Shown: positions 51,992-61,773, counted from the stretch's first letter. The stretch: DNA of 64,000 nt from Sulfitobacter brevis (GCF_900112755.1 NZ_FOMW01000004.1:1-64000), one strand, 5' to 3'. The notes: generated by a model from the sequence alone, not told the origin. Numbers and translations are program-made.

Positions 51992-52270
51992 TAGTAGGTT
52001 AGGAAGATAGGCGGCACGTTATTACCGGTCTACCTCGCCCCGCAATATGATCAAAATCCTAGTCCCGCTGTACGTCCTTTGGGGACTCTGAAGGACCGAC
52101 TTCATCATGACGCTGCTCAATTGAGGACGCGCCCAACCGCTTTAAATTGAGCATCTCTATCCTAGATTCCTGACTTCCGCCTAAGAAATCTCTCACCTAC
52201 ATTCAATCTTTCCAGCCTCTCGTGCGGCCGTCGAACCGCTTTCCAAAATACTCTCCGAAGCAACTTGTCA
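51992..52270. other. Intergenic, no gene
   Basis: About 280 bases between the regulator promoter and the end of dctM. No gene or strong hairpin identified. Confidence 0.35.
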
Positions 52271-53563
52271 CTAGCTGAAGTAGTCGGGGATGAAGGTGAC
52301 AATACCGGGAAAGAGAACAATCAAAACGAGAACCGCCAAAATAACCGCGATAAAGGGCAAGATCTCACGTATGACATATTGCAGGGGGGTCTTGGCGATT
52401 GAGGATGTGATGATCAAACATGTCCCGACGGGGGGCGTAATCGTCCCGATTGCGAGATTTATGACAATCATAATGCCGAAGAAGGTCAGATTGATATCCA
52501 AAGCCTCCACCACTGGCAGGATGGTTGGAAGGAGGATGACCATAATGGCGATCCCTTCAATAAAACAGCCGAATGCCAGAAACATCAGATTGATCATTAG
52601 CAGGATGATCAGCGGATTATCGGAGACCGACAGGAAGAAGCTCGCGATGTCCTGGGGGATATGCTGGCTCGCAAGAACCCAACCGGCAAAGGCTGCCATA
52701 GAGATGATGAACATGATCTGAGACGAAATAATTGCGCTTTCGTAGCAGATCCTAAGTACGTCCTTAAAGGACAGGGTCCGATAAAACACCATGGATACGA
52801 TCAAAGCATAGACCACGGCGATCATTGCCGATTCAGTCGCCGTAAACACCCCGCTAAAGATGCCTCCGAGAATGATCACCGGCGCAAATATCGGCAAAAT
52901 TGCCTTGCCTAAGGCATTGGTTATGTTCTTGAAGGACGGTCGATCCCCTTTAGGATAGTTGCGGACTAGCGCCGTGGCATAACACAGCGCCATCAAGCTC
53001 AAGCCGATGATGACACCAGGTGCAATACCCGCGAGAAATAGATCTGCGATTGACGCATTCGCGAGCGACCCAAACGCCACAAGCATGATGCTGGGCGGAA
53101 TAATCGGACCGACAGACCCCCCCGCCGCTACCAATGCAGCGGCGTAATTCTCGTTATACCCTCGTGCTTTCATCTCCGGGATCATGACGGAGCCGATGGC
53201 AGCCGAGACCGCGCTTGGAGAGCCTGCAATCGCCGCGAGCATCATCTCGGCCATGACCACAACCATGGAAAGGCCGCCGCGCACCCAGCCAATCATCGCG
53301 TCGGCAAGGCGAATGAGGCGCGCCGAAAGCCCACCGCCGTCCATGATATTGCCTGCAAGAAAAAACAGCGGGATCGCCAATAGAGGAAATGAATCCGCCC
53401 CGGAGAACATGCGCTGGCTCATCACCACAAGAACAGCTTCGAGAGGTAGGCCGGGACCGAAAAATAGCAACAATGCTAAAGCTGCTGACGCGACCGCGAA
53501 GGCAATCGGCACGCCGAAAATCATCGTACTAAACATGACAAGGGAGAAGATGAAGACTTCCAT
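52271..53563 (-). CDS. dctM: TRAP transporter large permease (DctM)
   Basis: A 430-residue membrane protein of about 12 helices. DctM marks: PLLAIPLFFLAGNIMDGGGLSARLI, PSAVSAAIGSVMIPEMKARGY, and GPIIPPSIMLVAFG. Works with DctQ and the periplasmic DctP to bring in a carboxylate or sugar acid by ion gradient. Four bases separate it from dctQ. Confidence 0.93.
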   Translation of the reverse strand: MEVFIFSLVMFSTMIFGVPIAFAVASAALALLLFFGPGLPLEAVLVVMSQRMFSGADSFPLLAIPLFFLAGNIMDGGGLSARLIRLADAMIGWVRGGLSMVVVMAEMMLAAIAGSPSAVSAAIGSVMIPEMKARGYNENYAAALVAAGGSVGPIIPPSIMLVAFGSLANASIADLFLAGIAPGVIIGLSLMALCYATALVRNYPKGDRPSFKNITNALGKAILPIFAPVIILGGIFSGVFTATESAMIAVVYALIVSMVFYRTLSFKDVLRICYESAIISSQIMFIISMAAFAGWVLASQHIPQDIASFFLSVSDNPLIILLMINLMFLAFGCFIEGIAIMVILLPTILPVVEALDINLTFFGIMIVINLAIGTITPPVGTCLIITSSIAKTPLQYVIREILPFIAVILAVLVLIVLFPGIVTFIPDYFS

Positions 53564-53567
53564 AAGA

Positions 53568-54032
53568 TTAGTCCTTCACTGTCGGGGTAGCATCACTAAG
53601 CAAGTAGCGAATGAGACGCGCGATCCCGATCACTCCGGATATGGGGATAACCGAGTACACAAAAATCATGGGAACGCCCATTGCAGGGCTGGAAGCGTGG
53701 GTGCTTTTTAATATCCAAAGCACTCCTCCGATCGTGATGAGACATAGCAGACCCACCACGACAAACGCGGCAAACAAAGTCGCAAATTTTTTCATCTGAG
53801 GGGACATTTTGTCTACAAAATAGTCGACTTTAACATGGCCATCCGCACGTCCAACCAGCGAAGCTCCACCTAGAAAGGTCATCCAAACAAGCGCATAGCG
53901 TGATATTTCATCCGACCAAAAAAGCGGAGAGTTCAATACGTACCGGAAAACAACGCCCAAACCGACCGCCAAAATGATGGCGATCATAGTTCCGGCCAGC
54001 AGCGCCTTTGACAAGTAACTTAGAATTTGCAT
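53568..54032 (-). CDS. dctQ: TRAP transporter small permease (DctQ)
   Basis: A 154-residue protein with four helices in DctQ spacing and the motif SRYALVWMTFLGGASLVGR. Joins DctM in the membrane. Located 141 bases after dctP, with a strong hairpin in that gap. Confidence 0.9.
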   Translation of the reverse strand: MQILSYLSKALLAGTMIAIILAVGLGVVFRYVLNSPLFWSDEISRYALVWMTFLGGASLVGRADGHVKVDYFVDKMSPQMKKFATLFAAFVVVGLLCLITIGGVLWILKSTHASSPAMGVPMIFVYSVIPISGVIGIARLIRYLLSDATPTVKD

Positions 54033-54126
54033 TCCGATCCCAACTTAGGTGCTCAAGCCATCGCTTCGGCAATGGTCAACTGACCAAAGGTGCCGCCATG
54101 GCAGTAAGATGTAGCATCACGCGGTC

Positions 54127-54154
54127 CGAGGAATGCCGCTCTGGGCATCCCTCG
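54127..54154 (-). terminator. Hairpin between dctP and dctQ
   Basis: An 11-bp stem (CGAGGGATGCC with GGCATTCCTCG, one G-T pair on the minus strand) and 6-base loop, 19 bases after the dctP stop. No T run; likely partial terminator or mRNA end protector. Confidence 0.6.
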
Positions 54155-54173
54155 ACGTTATACAGGCTGGAGC

Positions 54174-55199
54174 TTAGTATCCGCCGATCGAAGCGAGCTT
54201 GGGAATGAGCCCGTCGGGGTCGCCATCCACTAAGGAAGCATAGCGATCATACCCGCCTTCCACATGCGCTCTAAACTTTGCCTGATCAGCTTGTGTGACA
54301 TTGAGGCCCTCAGCCTTGAATTGCGCCTCGTATTCCGCGTCTTGCTGAGGGAAAAGGCCGCGCCAGTAGGCAGTCGCAACCTCACCTGCAGCGTCAATTT
54401 CTTTACGCTCGGCTTCACCAACGGATTGATAGGCGCTTTCCGACAACACCATCGGCACCCAAACATAGGCGTGACGCGTGATCGCAAGGTGCTTTGTCAC
54501 CTCATACATTTTGGTCTGATAAAGCGTGGTCAGGCTGTTTGTCAGGCCATCCACAACGCCTTGCTGTAGTGCGGAAAACACTTCCCCGTAAGCCATTGGC
54601 GTGGGGTTCGCCCCAAGCAGCTCCAGAGCCAATTTAGCACCCGGTGCCTCCCAGACACGCAGCTTGAGTCCCTCGACATCTTTGGGTTCAATAACAGACT
54701 GGTCTCGGGTGACCATCTGGTGGAAACCTGAAGCACCGTACCCCAGAATGCGGAAGCCAGCTTCCTCAGGCAGACCTTCGCGGAACTGCTGTCCGACTTC
54801 GCCAGTGGCAAAGCGCTCCGCTGCTTCATAGTCCTTCAAAAGATAGGGCATATCGAGCAAGTGGAAGCGGTTTACACCGTGCGTCGACGGAATCGAGCCT
54901 GAAGCGACCGCACCCCCATCAACCAATCCGAAGTTCATGCCCTCCAGAATTTGAATCTCACCCCCGAGCTGGGCGGAAGGGAACACTTGCGCCGTAACCG
55001 CGCCGTTAGTACGCGCAGCGATTTCCTCCGCAAATTTCGCCAGCCCAAGATGGTAGGGATGTGTGGTTGGAAAGATATGTGCAAGGCGCAACTCGCGGTT
55101 AGAAGCGGCCCTCAACAAGTTAGGCGCACATAGAACTGAAGCAGCAGCCCCGCCCCGTATCAGAAGTGAACGACGATTGATCAAGTGATTTCCTCCCAT
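54174..55199 (-). CDS. dctP: TRAP transporter substrate-binding protein (DctP)
   Basis: A 341-residue periplasmic protein. Signal region RRSLLIRGGAAASVLCAPNLLRAA with twin arginines at 9-10 suggests Tat export. DctP body: LRLAHIFPTTHPYHLGLAKFA, then KLRVWEAPGAKLALELLGANPTPM with the Arg that binds the carboxylate. Ligand is expected to be a uronate or related sugar acid from context. Divergent from the lactonase gene. Confidence 0.92.
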   Translation of the reverse strand: MGGNHLINRRSLLIRGGAAASVLCAPNLLRAASNRELRLAHIFPTTHPYHLGLAKFAEEIAARTNGAVTAQVFPSAQLGGEIQILEGMNFGLVDGGAVASGSIPSTHGVNRFHLLDMPYLLKDYEAAERFATGEVGQQFREGLPEEAGFRILGYGASGFHQMVTRDQSVIEPKDVEGLKLRVWEAPGAKLALELLGANPTPMAYGEVFSALQQGVVDGLTNSLTTLYQTKMYEVTKHLAITRHAYVWVPMVLSESAYQSVGEAERKEIDAAGEVATAYWRGLFPQQDAEYEAQFKAEGLNVTQADQAKFRAHVEGGYDRYASLVDGDPDGLIPKLASIGGY

Positions 55200-55324
55200 T
55201 TAATAACCGCCCCCAGCACAGCATTTCCCCCCGGCTGTAGGCCCGAATAGACCCTTGTGCGCCCTGCAACACGACGATTTTCGCAAGTCAATCGGTTGCA
55301 CGCCGCATCAGGGCATGTAAGATG

Positions 55325-55337
55325 CTTATATGATAAG
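55325..55337. promoter_or_regulatory. GntR-type palindrome between dctP and the lactonase gene
   Basis: CTTATATGATAAG, a perfect CTTA-N5-TAAG, in the divergent promoter region of dctP (55199) and the SMP-30 gene (55412); it could control both directions. Confidence 0.65.
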
Positions 55338-55411
55338 TTGAAAGAGTGTCAAGTTTCTCTAGTGGCACTCAGTTGAAGTACTACCGACCGAAATTAACAA
55401 AGCGAGCGATT

Positions 55412-56341
55412 ATGCCTTCTCACTCACTGTTTCCTGCCCCCCAGAACATCGAAGCTGAAGTATTCTCGCGCATGTCGGATGCGCTGAGACGAACGAACAG
55501 AAGTTCTGATTGGCTGAACGCACAGCTCCGGGGTAATAGCCTCCCGGGTCTGCTAGAAGCGCCAACATTTGATCGGCAAGGCAACCTCTTTGTCGTGGAT
55601 GTGGCATTCGGCCGGATATTCAAGATCGACCGTAGCGGCACATTTCATCTAGTATGTGAATATGACGGTGAACCGAACGGGCTTGCGCTGCACCGCGACG
55701 GTCGCATGTATGTCGCCGACCACAAAAATGGGATCATGCTGCTTGATACCGACAGCGGAAAGATTGAGCCCTTTCTCGACCGCCCTCGCCTAGAACGCTT
55801 CAAAGGGGTCAATGACCTGACGTTTTCAAAGAAGGGCGATTTGTACTTCACCGATCAAGGCCAGACGGGCCTCCACGATCCGACCGGCGCTGTTTATCGC
55901 CTTGCTCCGGACGGAACGCTCGACAAGTTGCTCTCTAACATTCCCAGTCCGAACGGCCTGGTGCTGTCTTCGGATGAAACAGCGCTCTACGTTGCCGTGA
56001 CCCGCGCAAACGGAATCTGGCGCGTTCCGTTTATGCTGGACGATACGCCGTCGAAAGTGGGGCTGTTCATCCAGCTTTCGGGCCTCGGAGGCCCCGACGG
56101 CATGGCTCTCGATCAAGAAGGAGGCTTGGCCATCGCGCATATCGACCTTGGAACGGTCTGGATATTCAATCACTTGGGCGAGCCTCAATTCCGGGTCCGG
56201 TCCGCCGAAGGCATGAAAACGACCAATGTCGCCTATGATCCAATTGATCCAACCATGATCTATTTCACCGAAGCGGAAAGTGGTTCCATACAGAGAGCGC
56301 GGGTGCCGACTGCTGGAGCCTCCTTGTTCCCCCACGATTAA
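55412..56341 (+). CDS. SMP-30/gluconolactonase-family lactonase
   Basis: A 309-residue six-bladed propeller from the ATG at 55412 (a longer frame from a GTG at 55346 is less likely). Repeated blades: LEAPTFDRQGNLFVVDVAFGR, GLALHRDGRMYVADHKNG, LTFSKKGDLYFTDQG, PNGLVLSSDETALYVA, and GGPDGMALDQEGG. The conserved acidic and Asn metal ligands are in these strands. It should open the aldarolactone formed by uronate dehydrogenase. First gene of the unit with udh. Confidence 0.9.
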   Translation: MPSHSLFPAPQNIEAEVFSRMSDALRRTNRSSDWLNAQLRGNSLPGLLEAPTFDRQGNLFVVDVAFGRIFKIDRSGTFHLVCEYDGEPNGLALHRDGRMYVADHKNGIMLLDTDSGKIEPFLDRPRLERFKGVNDLTFSKKGDLYFTDQGQTGLHDPTGAVYRLAPDGTLDKLLSNIPSPNGLVLSSDETALYVAVTRANGIWRVPFMLDDTPSKVGLFIQLSGLGGPDGMALDQEGGLAIAHIDLGTVWIFNHLGEPQFRVRSAEGMKTTNVAYDPIDPTMIYFTEAESGSIQRARVPTAGASLFPHD

Positions 56342-56499
56342 CCCCACAGACCAAGGCAGGAGAAGTCGATTGGGCCTAACTAGGCGCTCTTGAGCCAAAC
56401 CAATAGCGATGCGCGCAAGCGCACTTCTTGTCCACCTCTTTGGTGAAGAACTTGAAGCCCACCGCCCTTTAGAACCTTTAAAAAAAAGGACCAGGAACC

Positions 56500-57312
56500 A
56501 TGACCAAATTCAATAAAATTCTTATCACTGGAGCGGCAGGCGGCATTGGAAGCACCCTGCGGTCCGCTCTTCATCCTCACTGCAATCTCCTTCGGAGCAG
56601 CGACATCGTCGACGTCCAGCCCGCGACTGCAAATGAGGAGTCTTTTGCTTTCGATCTCCGCGATCGTGAGGCAGCTATGAAAGCCATGGAGGGTATCGAC
56701 ATCGTCTATCATTTCGGAGGAATCCCGGCGGAAGATAACTGGGAGGCGATCCGCGACGTAAATATCGAGGGGACCTATAATATCTACGAAGCTGCGCGCC
56801 TGAATGGTGTAAAGCGCGTCATCTTTGCCAGTTCGAACCACGCAATGGGCTTTCATCGCAGGGAGACGATTGTCGGGCAAGACGAGCCCACACGACCTGA
56901 CTCCCGGTACGGGGTTAGTAAGGTCTTCGGGGAAGCGGTCGGCCGCCTTTACGCTGACAAGCACGGTTTGGAGACAATCAGCCTTCGAATTGGACAATTC
57001 CGGCCCAAACCCACAAACCGCCGAATGCTGAGCCTCTGGCTCAGTCCGGCTGACATGGGGCGCCTGGTGGTCTCCTGCCTCACCGACCGAAAGATCCATT
57101 TTGAAGTTGTGTATGGGATCTCGGCAAACAAGCGCGGCTGGTACGAAAATTCAGGGAACGAGATGATCGGTTATCAGCCGCAAGACTCCGCGGAAGAGTA
57201 TGCATACGGTCTAAGCGGAGACGCCCTTCAAGAAGGCGAAGTAGAGGCTGCGTTCCAAGGCGGACCCTTTTGTTCCGACGAATTTCATGGGGATATCGAC
57301 GATATACGGTGA
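56500..57312 (+). CDS. udh: Uronate dehydrogenase (NAD-dependent)
   Basis: A 270-residue short-chain/extended dehydrogenase. Rossmann start ILITGAAGGIGSTLR at 7-21, IDIVYHFGGIP, catalytic Ser in FASSNHAMGF and the YGVSK Tyr-Lys pair, matching uronate dehydrogenases of this size. Oxidises galacturonate or glucuronate to the aldarolactone. GGAACC before the ATG. Gap of 158 bases after the lactonase gene. Confidence 0.88.
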   Translation: MTKFNKILITGAAGGIGSTLRSALHPHCNLLRSSDIVDVQPATANEESFAFDLRDREAAMKAMEGIDIVYHFGGIPAEDNWEAIRDVNIEGTYNIYEAARLNGVKRVIFASSNHAMGFHRRETIVGQDEPTRPDSRYGVSKVFGEAVGRLYADKHGLETISLRIGQFRPKPTNRRMLSLWLSPADMGRLVVSCLTDRKIHFEVVYGISANKRGWYENSGNEMIGYQPQDSAEEYAYGLSGDALQEGEVEAAFQGGPFCSDEFHGDIDDIR

Positions 57313-57403
57313 GCAATACAGGCTCAGATTTCTAGGTTTCTGTTGCATTTAGCGATTCCCCAAGTGGCAGGCACCGGCGTGTCGTCGCATGTTGGGTAGT
57401 TGA

Positions 57404-57550
57404 CTAGTTGTTTAGTCCCGGCATCTGGTGGATCGGATTTAAGATGAATCTGTCTGGCTCAGATGTCCAGATCTTGCTGATATATTCGTATGGCGTGAGC
57501 CCACCGAGGGCCTTGAGTCTGTGCTCGGCGGAGATATAGAACCGGCACAA
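57404..57550 (-). pseudogene. IS3/IS481-type transposase C-terminal remnant
   Basis: Minus-strand translation gives HRLKALGGLTPYEYISKIW, then EPDRFILNPIHQMPGLNN and a TAG. This is the C-terminus of rve-type transposases of the IS3/IS481 group. Upstream similarity ends near 57550, so only about 48 codons remain. Confidence 0.7.
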
Positions 57551-57783
57551 AACTTACTTGACGCTCACTTTACCAAGACACTGCATGCGCTGGAAGAGCT
57601 CTTCCAATCTGATGAAGCGCTTGCAGCGTTTGACGCCGTTGAACGAGTATAGCAGGAAAAAAATGGTTTGAACGGTAAAACCAAAAGATATTGCCGCGAT
57701 TTCTGGAGTATCAACTGCTGCTTTGCCCGCAAAGCGGACCAATATAACATGCGGAAACCCCCATTAAAATGGGGAGAATGCGC
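57551..57783. other. Decayed segment; possible gene tail
   Basis: The plus strand carries a short protein-like tail NLLDAHFTKTLHALEELFQ ending at a TAG at 57650-57652, truncated on its 5' side by the IS remnant. Too short to name. The rest shows no gene. Confidence 0.35.
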
Positions 57784-58605
57784 TCACCCCAACCGACCGC
57801 GCTGCATCATTGGCGTGACGCCAAATGCGGTGCGGAACACCCGTGAGAAATGGCCGGGGCTTTGGAAGCCACAGCAGATGGCGATATCAATCACCGACAT
57901 TTCAGTTTGCAAAAGCCGGTGCCGAGCACGCTCAAGGCGCATCTCGAGATAGTATTTTTTTGGCGACGAATTGAGATATTTCCCGAACAAACGTTCCGAC
58001 TGACGGGTGGAAATGCCGACCTTACGCGCGATGTTTGAGGGCGGGATCGGCTCGTCGAGATTGTCGCGCATCAATTCAAGCGCACGGGCCAGATGAGCAT
58101 TGCGCATCCCGTTTCGCGATTGCAGCGAGAACCTTTGCGCCGAGGTCGCATTTCGCACGGCATTATAAACCATCTGGTCGGCCACCGCGACAGACAGGTC
58201 ATAGCCATGATCGCGTTCAATAAGGTGCAGCATCAGGTCTGCTGTCGCCGTGCCGCCGGAGGCAGTTATATGTTTCTCTTCCGCCACAAAAACTGTCAAC
58301 GCCGGACTAAAATTGCACCAGTCGCCGGAGCAAAAGTGCGCCACCTTTCTGGATTTTGCCGGACCAATATTGCGCCACCTTGTTGAGTTTCGCCAATTTT
58401 TGACCACGACGACATCCTGTTTTCTGAACCGGTGGCCAACTGCATGCCGATGCCGTTGCCGTTTTACGATTTTCACCATAGCGCCGTGCTTATGGACACT
58501 TTGTTTGACAATTGCTCTGTCCGCCACTGCGGTGCCCGGCAGGACAGCGGTTGTAGCTATCGCCAAGACGAGAACAGTTGCGCATCGTTTCATCCGGTTC
58601 TGCAT
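57784..58605 (-). pseudogene. Chimeric ORF: RcnB-like N-terminus, IS21-like end, AraC/GlxA C-terminus
   Basis: One open frame of 273 codons built from three parts. Residues 1-72 are the signal peptide and start of an RcnB-like periplasmic protein (MKRCATVLVLAIATTAVLPG; HRHAVGHRFRKQDVVVVK). Residues 73-103 read through an insertion-sequence end. Residues 104-273 are the end of a GlxA-type regulator: a DJ-1 remnant (HITASGGTATADLMLHLIERDHG) and a complete AraC HTH pair (PSNIARKVGISTRQSERLFG; CGFQSPGHFSRVFRTAFG). Both parent genes are truncated. The fusion would export or misplace a DNA-binding domain, so function is doubtful. Confidence 0.75.
58294..58380. mobile_element. Single IS21-like terminus with three subterminal repeats
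   Basis: Starts TGTCAAC at 58294 and has three related 20-bp units beginning GCCGGA at 58301, 58324 and 58358, each ending GTGCGCCA- or TTGC(A/G)CCA-like. Multiple terminal repeats of this kind are typical of IS21-family ends. Only one end remains; the transposase genes are gone, and the scar joins rcnB-like and araC-like coding DNA. Confidence 0.6.
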
Positions 58606-58830
58606 TTTCGTCGCTCCTAATTGTTACCTGCCTATTCAATGTTTGGTGCGCATATTTCTGTCGCTGCAACTGAGCGATTGTTTGCCATCACCCGCACAGT
58701 GGCGAGTGGTCTATGGTGCCCCCGTCTCTTCTGCGCGCAGGGAAGCAAATGCGATCGGTCTCCCCATCGCGGGCGGGCGCTTTGGCGTGGCAGCTGGATC
58801 AAATCCGCTGCAACTACTGGCACCGCCCCA

Positions 58831-60290
58831 CTACACCCCCGCAGTCGCCTCTACCTCTGACTTCAGCCTCTGCGCCGCCCCTCCGGGGGCCGCGCCCCAA
58901 ACTGCGATCCAGCGATAGAAAATTGGCGTAAGGAACAAGGTAAACACAGTCGCAAAGCCCAAGCCGCCGACGATCACCCAGCCTACCGCAATACGGGCTT
59001 CGGCGCCTGCGCCGGAGGTCAGGATTAAAGGGAGGCCGCCAAAAACCGTTGAAACCATCGTCATCAACACTGGCCGGATACGCAGGCGCAGCGCGCTTCG
59101 GATCGCGCTATCAATGTCCTCGCCCGCTTCGCGCAACTGGTTTGCGAATTCGACGATCAGGATGCCATTCTTGGCCATGACCCCGATCAGCATGACAAGG
59201 CCAATCTGACTGTAATAGTTCAGCGAACCGCCCGTCATCGAAATCGCCAGCAGTGCTGCGGCAAGTCCAAAGGGCACCGTCATCATGATGACAACCGCGC
59301 TGGCAAAGCTTTCGAACTGGGCCGCGAGCACCAGAAGCACGACGATCAGAGCCACACCAAAAACCATGTACATGCCGCTTTGGGAGTCGTCGAGCGTCGC
59401 GGCTTCACCGGTAAAGGTAATGCCCATACCGTCGGGCAGGACCTCGTCAGAAATCGCAATCACTCGGTTCATCGCGGTCGACAGGTCAACGCCCTCCCCG
59501 AGGTTTGCCTGCAGAGAGACAGACAAGGCACCGCCCAGACGTTCGATCTGTGCCTCGCTCACCACCATGTCGAGCGAGGCAACGGTAGAGAGCGGAACGT
59601 AAGCGCCGCTGTCGAGCCGGATGGACATAGAGGCGATGTCAGACGGATCATCAATCGGCGGCCCGCCGGGGACGACATTGACGTCTACTTCAACGTCATC
59701 GGAAAAGACGCTGACCGCGACATTGCCCTGGACCATGGCGCGTACCAGGCTCGTGACATCCGAACTGTTTAGCCCCATGTCCCCCGCGGCGCTGTCATCC
59801 ACGGTCACTTCCAATTGCGCATTGACGCTATTGTTGGACAGTTGCGGGTTCAGGAAAGTCGCATCCTGCGCCATTGCTGCGACAAGGGTGTCGGCGGCTT
59901 CGGTCATGTTCGTAAGATTGGTGCCCGTCACGGCAAAGCTCAGCCCGCCGCCCGCGCCACGAATATTCAGGCTGTTGGTAGAGCGCGCGCTGACCTGCAC
60001 GCCGGGAACGGACGCCAACTGGCCACTGATCTGCATGATAAGCTCTTGCTGGGTAAAGTCGCGCTCAGCCCAATCCGGCAGGCGGACCACAATAAACGCA
60101 CTGGTGCCGCTACCGACGCCGATGATGCTCTGCACGGTCTCGATCTGCCCACTCTCTTGGTAGGGCGCGAGAATGTCCTCAACCAGCCGGACTTGCGTAT
60201 CGAGGTAGTCGATAGTCGTATCCGACGCGCCACGCGCTTGCTTACGACGGAAAGCGAAGTCTTTTGATATCTCCAGTCCGGCTCCTTTTG
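58831..60290 (-). pseudogene. RND efflux pump inner-membrane protein, C-terminal half only
   Basis: About 480 residues of an AcrB-type transporter that normally has about 1030. Similarity starts near FAFRRKQARGASDTTIDYL and runs through the second porter domain and TM helices 7-12, with FGLAAALLAISMTGGSLNYYSQIGLVMLIG and KNGILIVEFANQLR. The N-terminal half, including the TM4 proton-relay acids, is absent. Its 5' end abuts the rplL fragment. Not functional as a pump. Confidence 0.85.
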
Positions 60291-60316
60291 CGGGAAAACG
60301 CCCCGCTTCACGCAGT

Positions 60317-60535
60317 TTAGGCCAGTTCGACTTCGGCACCAGCTGCTTCCAGCTTGGCTTTCACGTCGTCGGCTTCGGCTTTGTCGACGCCTTCTTTGAT
60401 CTTGCCACCGGCTTCGACCAAGTCTTTGGCTTCTTTGAGGCCAAGGCCGGTGATTGCGCGGACTTCTTTGATCACGGCGGGTTCAAATCTCACCGCCACC
60501 TCATTCCGCCACGCCCGCTCCGATGCGTTCAACAT
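60317..60535 (-). pseudogene. rplL (ribosomal protein L7/L12) C-terminal fragment
   Basis: From about residue 20 the 72-codon frame reads [20 protein letters not shown], then [20 protein letters not shown] and [12 protein letters not shown], the end of L7/L12. The N-terminal dimerisation domain and hinge are missing, and the first 18 residues are unrelated. It is a stray copy, since a bacterium needs one full rplL elsewhere. It lies at the junction with the truncated RND gene. Confidence 0.85.
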
Positions 60536-60670
60536 ATGGGCCGATTATCAGCCGAAATGGCCGCGTGACCCACCCCCGCCACCGCCCCTCTATATACAGA
60601 AGACAACTTGGCAATATCCAGGGTGTGGTGTCCTTGCCACGGAATGTCGAAGTGCTTCGATGGGGAACTA

Positions 60671-61564
60671 TTATGCAGGCCGAATAAACATGCATTCGGC
60701 GTCATCGTCGGGAGCGATGTCACCGCGGATGGCGCGATACGCGTGCCAAGTGGCGTGTCCTAGAAGTGGAAAAATCAGGATCAAACCCAGAAATCCCGTC
60801 AGCATTGAAAGGATGAACAGCACGAGGACAATGGCCCCCCACACGAGCATAACGGGCAGGTTGTTCCACACCATCGCCATACTGTTTCCCAAAGCGGACA
60901 TGGCATCAGTCCGTTCGGTCAGCAGCATCGGCACCGCGAAGACGCTGATGGCGAAGGAAAATGCCGCAAAGAGTGCACCGACAGCGCTGCCCACGAATAA
61001 GACAGCCCAGCCGGTTGGTGTCAGAAACAACATCTGCAGAATCTGATCCGTTCCGGGAAACGGCACTATCCCGAAGAACAATGCCCAGATCAGAACGGCC
61101 GCGCGCATCCAGAGGAGAAACAGGCACAGCAGCAGGACGCCCATGAACAAGGCTTGATAGCCTGACCGTGGCTTAACGAAGATCATTGCGATGTAGCCGA
61201 TCGCCGTATCCGTCTCAAGCCGGCGGCTCTTCTCAAATAGACCATTCGCGATCAACGGACCGATGACCATGAAACCGGCAAGGGCGGGAAGAAGGACATA
61301 GCCGTAATCAAAACGAAACAACGCCCACACGATCAGGGCTGAAACGACGAAGACCCCAAAGCCGTAAAGCAGACTTGGTAAAGGGTTATGCCAAAGGTCG
61401 GACCACCCGGCCCGCAACCAGTCAAACGCAGTGTGCCAAGGCAGTTCCCGCGCACGCCGGTTTTCCAGTGGCAACGGTGGCACAATCCTAGGAATCCTGT
61501 CGTCGGCATGTCGATTGTCTGGCGGCTGAGGGGCGTCCTTGTCTTCGGTGTGATCGCTCAGCAT
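60671..61564 (-). CDS. DUF2189 membrane protein
   Basis: A 297-residue protein. After a polar N-terminus of about 45 residues come six helices. DUF2189 marks: LRAGWSDLWHNPLPSLLYGFGV, PLIANGLFEKSRRLE, and a C-terminal PLLGHATWHAYRAI. Function unknown; such genes are often next to cbb3 oxidase genes in Rhodobacterales, as here. It overlaps the previous small gene by seven bases. Confidence 0.88.
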   Translation of the reverse strand: MLSDHTEDKDAPQPPDNRHADDRIPRIVPPLPLENRRARELPWHTAFDWLRAGWSDLWHNPLPSLLYGFGVFVVSALIVWALFRFDYGYVLLPALAGFMVIGPLIANGLFEKSRRLETDTAIGYIAMIFVKPRSGYQALFMGVLLLCLFLLWMRAAVLIWALFFGIVPFPGTDQILQMLFLTPTGWAVLFVGSAVGALFAAFSFAISVFAVPMLLTERTDAMSALGNSMAMVWNNLPVMLVWGAIVLVLFILSMLTGFLGLILIFPLLGHATWHAYRAIRGDIAPDDDAECMFIRPA

Positions 61565-61773
61565 GATGGTTTCGCCGCGCTATAGACCACGACGCCTTCC
61601 TTAGCTGGTTTCAGGACACAATCTGGTTTCGATGCAAAAGACACTGCGATTAGATGCGCGTTGGCCCCAATGAACAGGAGTATCACGGCGGAAACCGTCG
61701 CGATTGCAAACAGGCGCGGGCCCGTCCAGAAGCGTTCTCGACTGCCCGGGAGCGAGCGGATGATGTCCGTCAT
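61558..61773 (-). CDS. Small membrane protein of the cco operon
   Basis: A 71-residue protein from MTDIIRSLPGSRERFW (ATG at 61773, overlapping the ccoP stop by four bases). One hydrophobic helix (LFAIATVSAVILLFIGANAHL) and two Cys in the C-terminal part (KPDCVLK and AKPSC). Unknown role; position suggests assembly or accessory function for the oxidase. Confidence 0.75.
   Translation of the reverse strand: MTDIIRSLPGSRERFWTGPRLFAIATVSAVILLFIGANAHLIAVSFASKPDCVLKPAKEGVVVYSAAKPSC

Noticed and set aside
60354..61046. 230-codon plus-strand ORF
   Set aside because: Antisense across the rplL fragment and DUF2189; no family resemblance.
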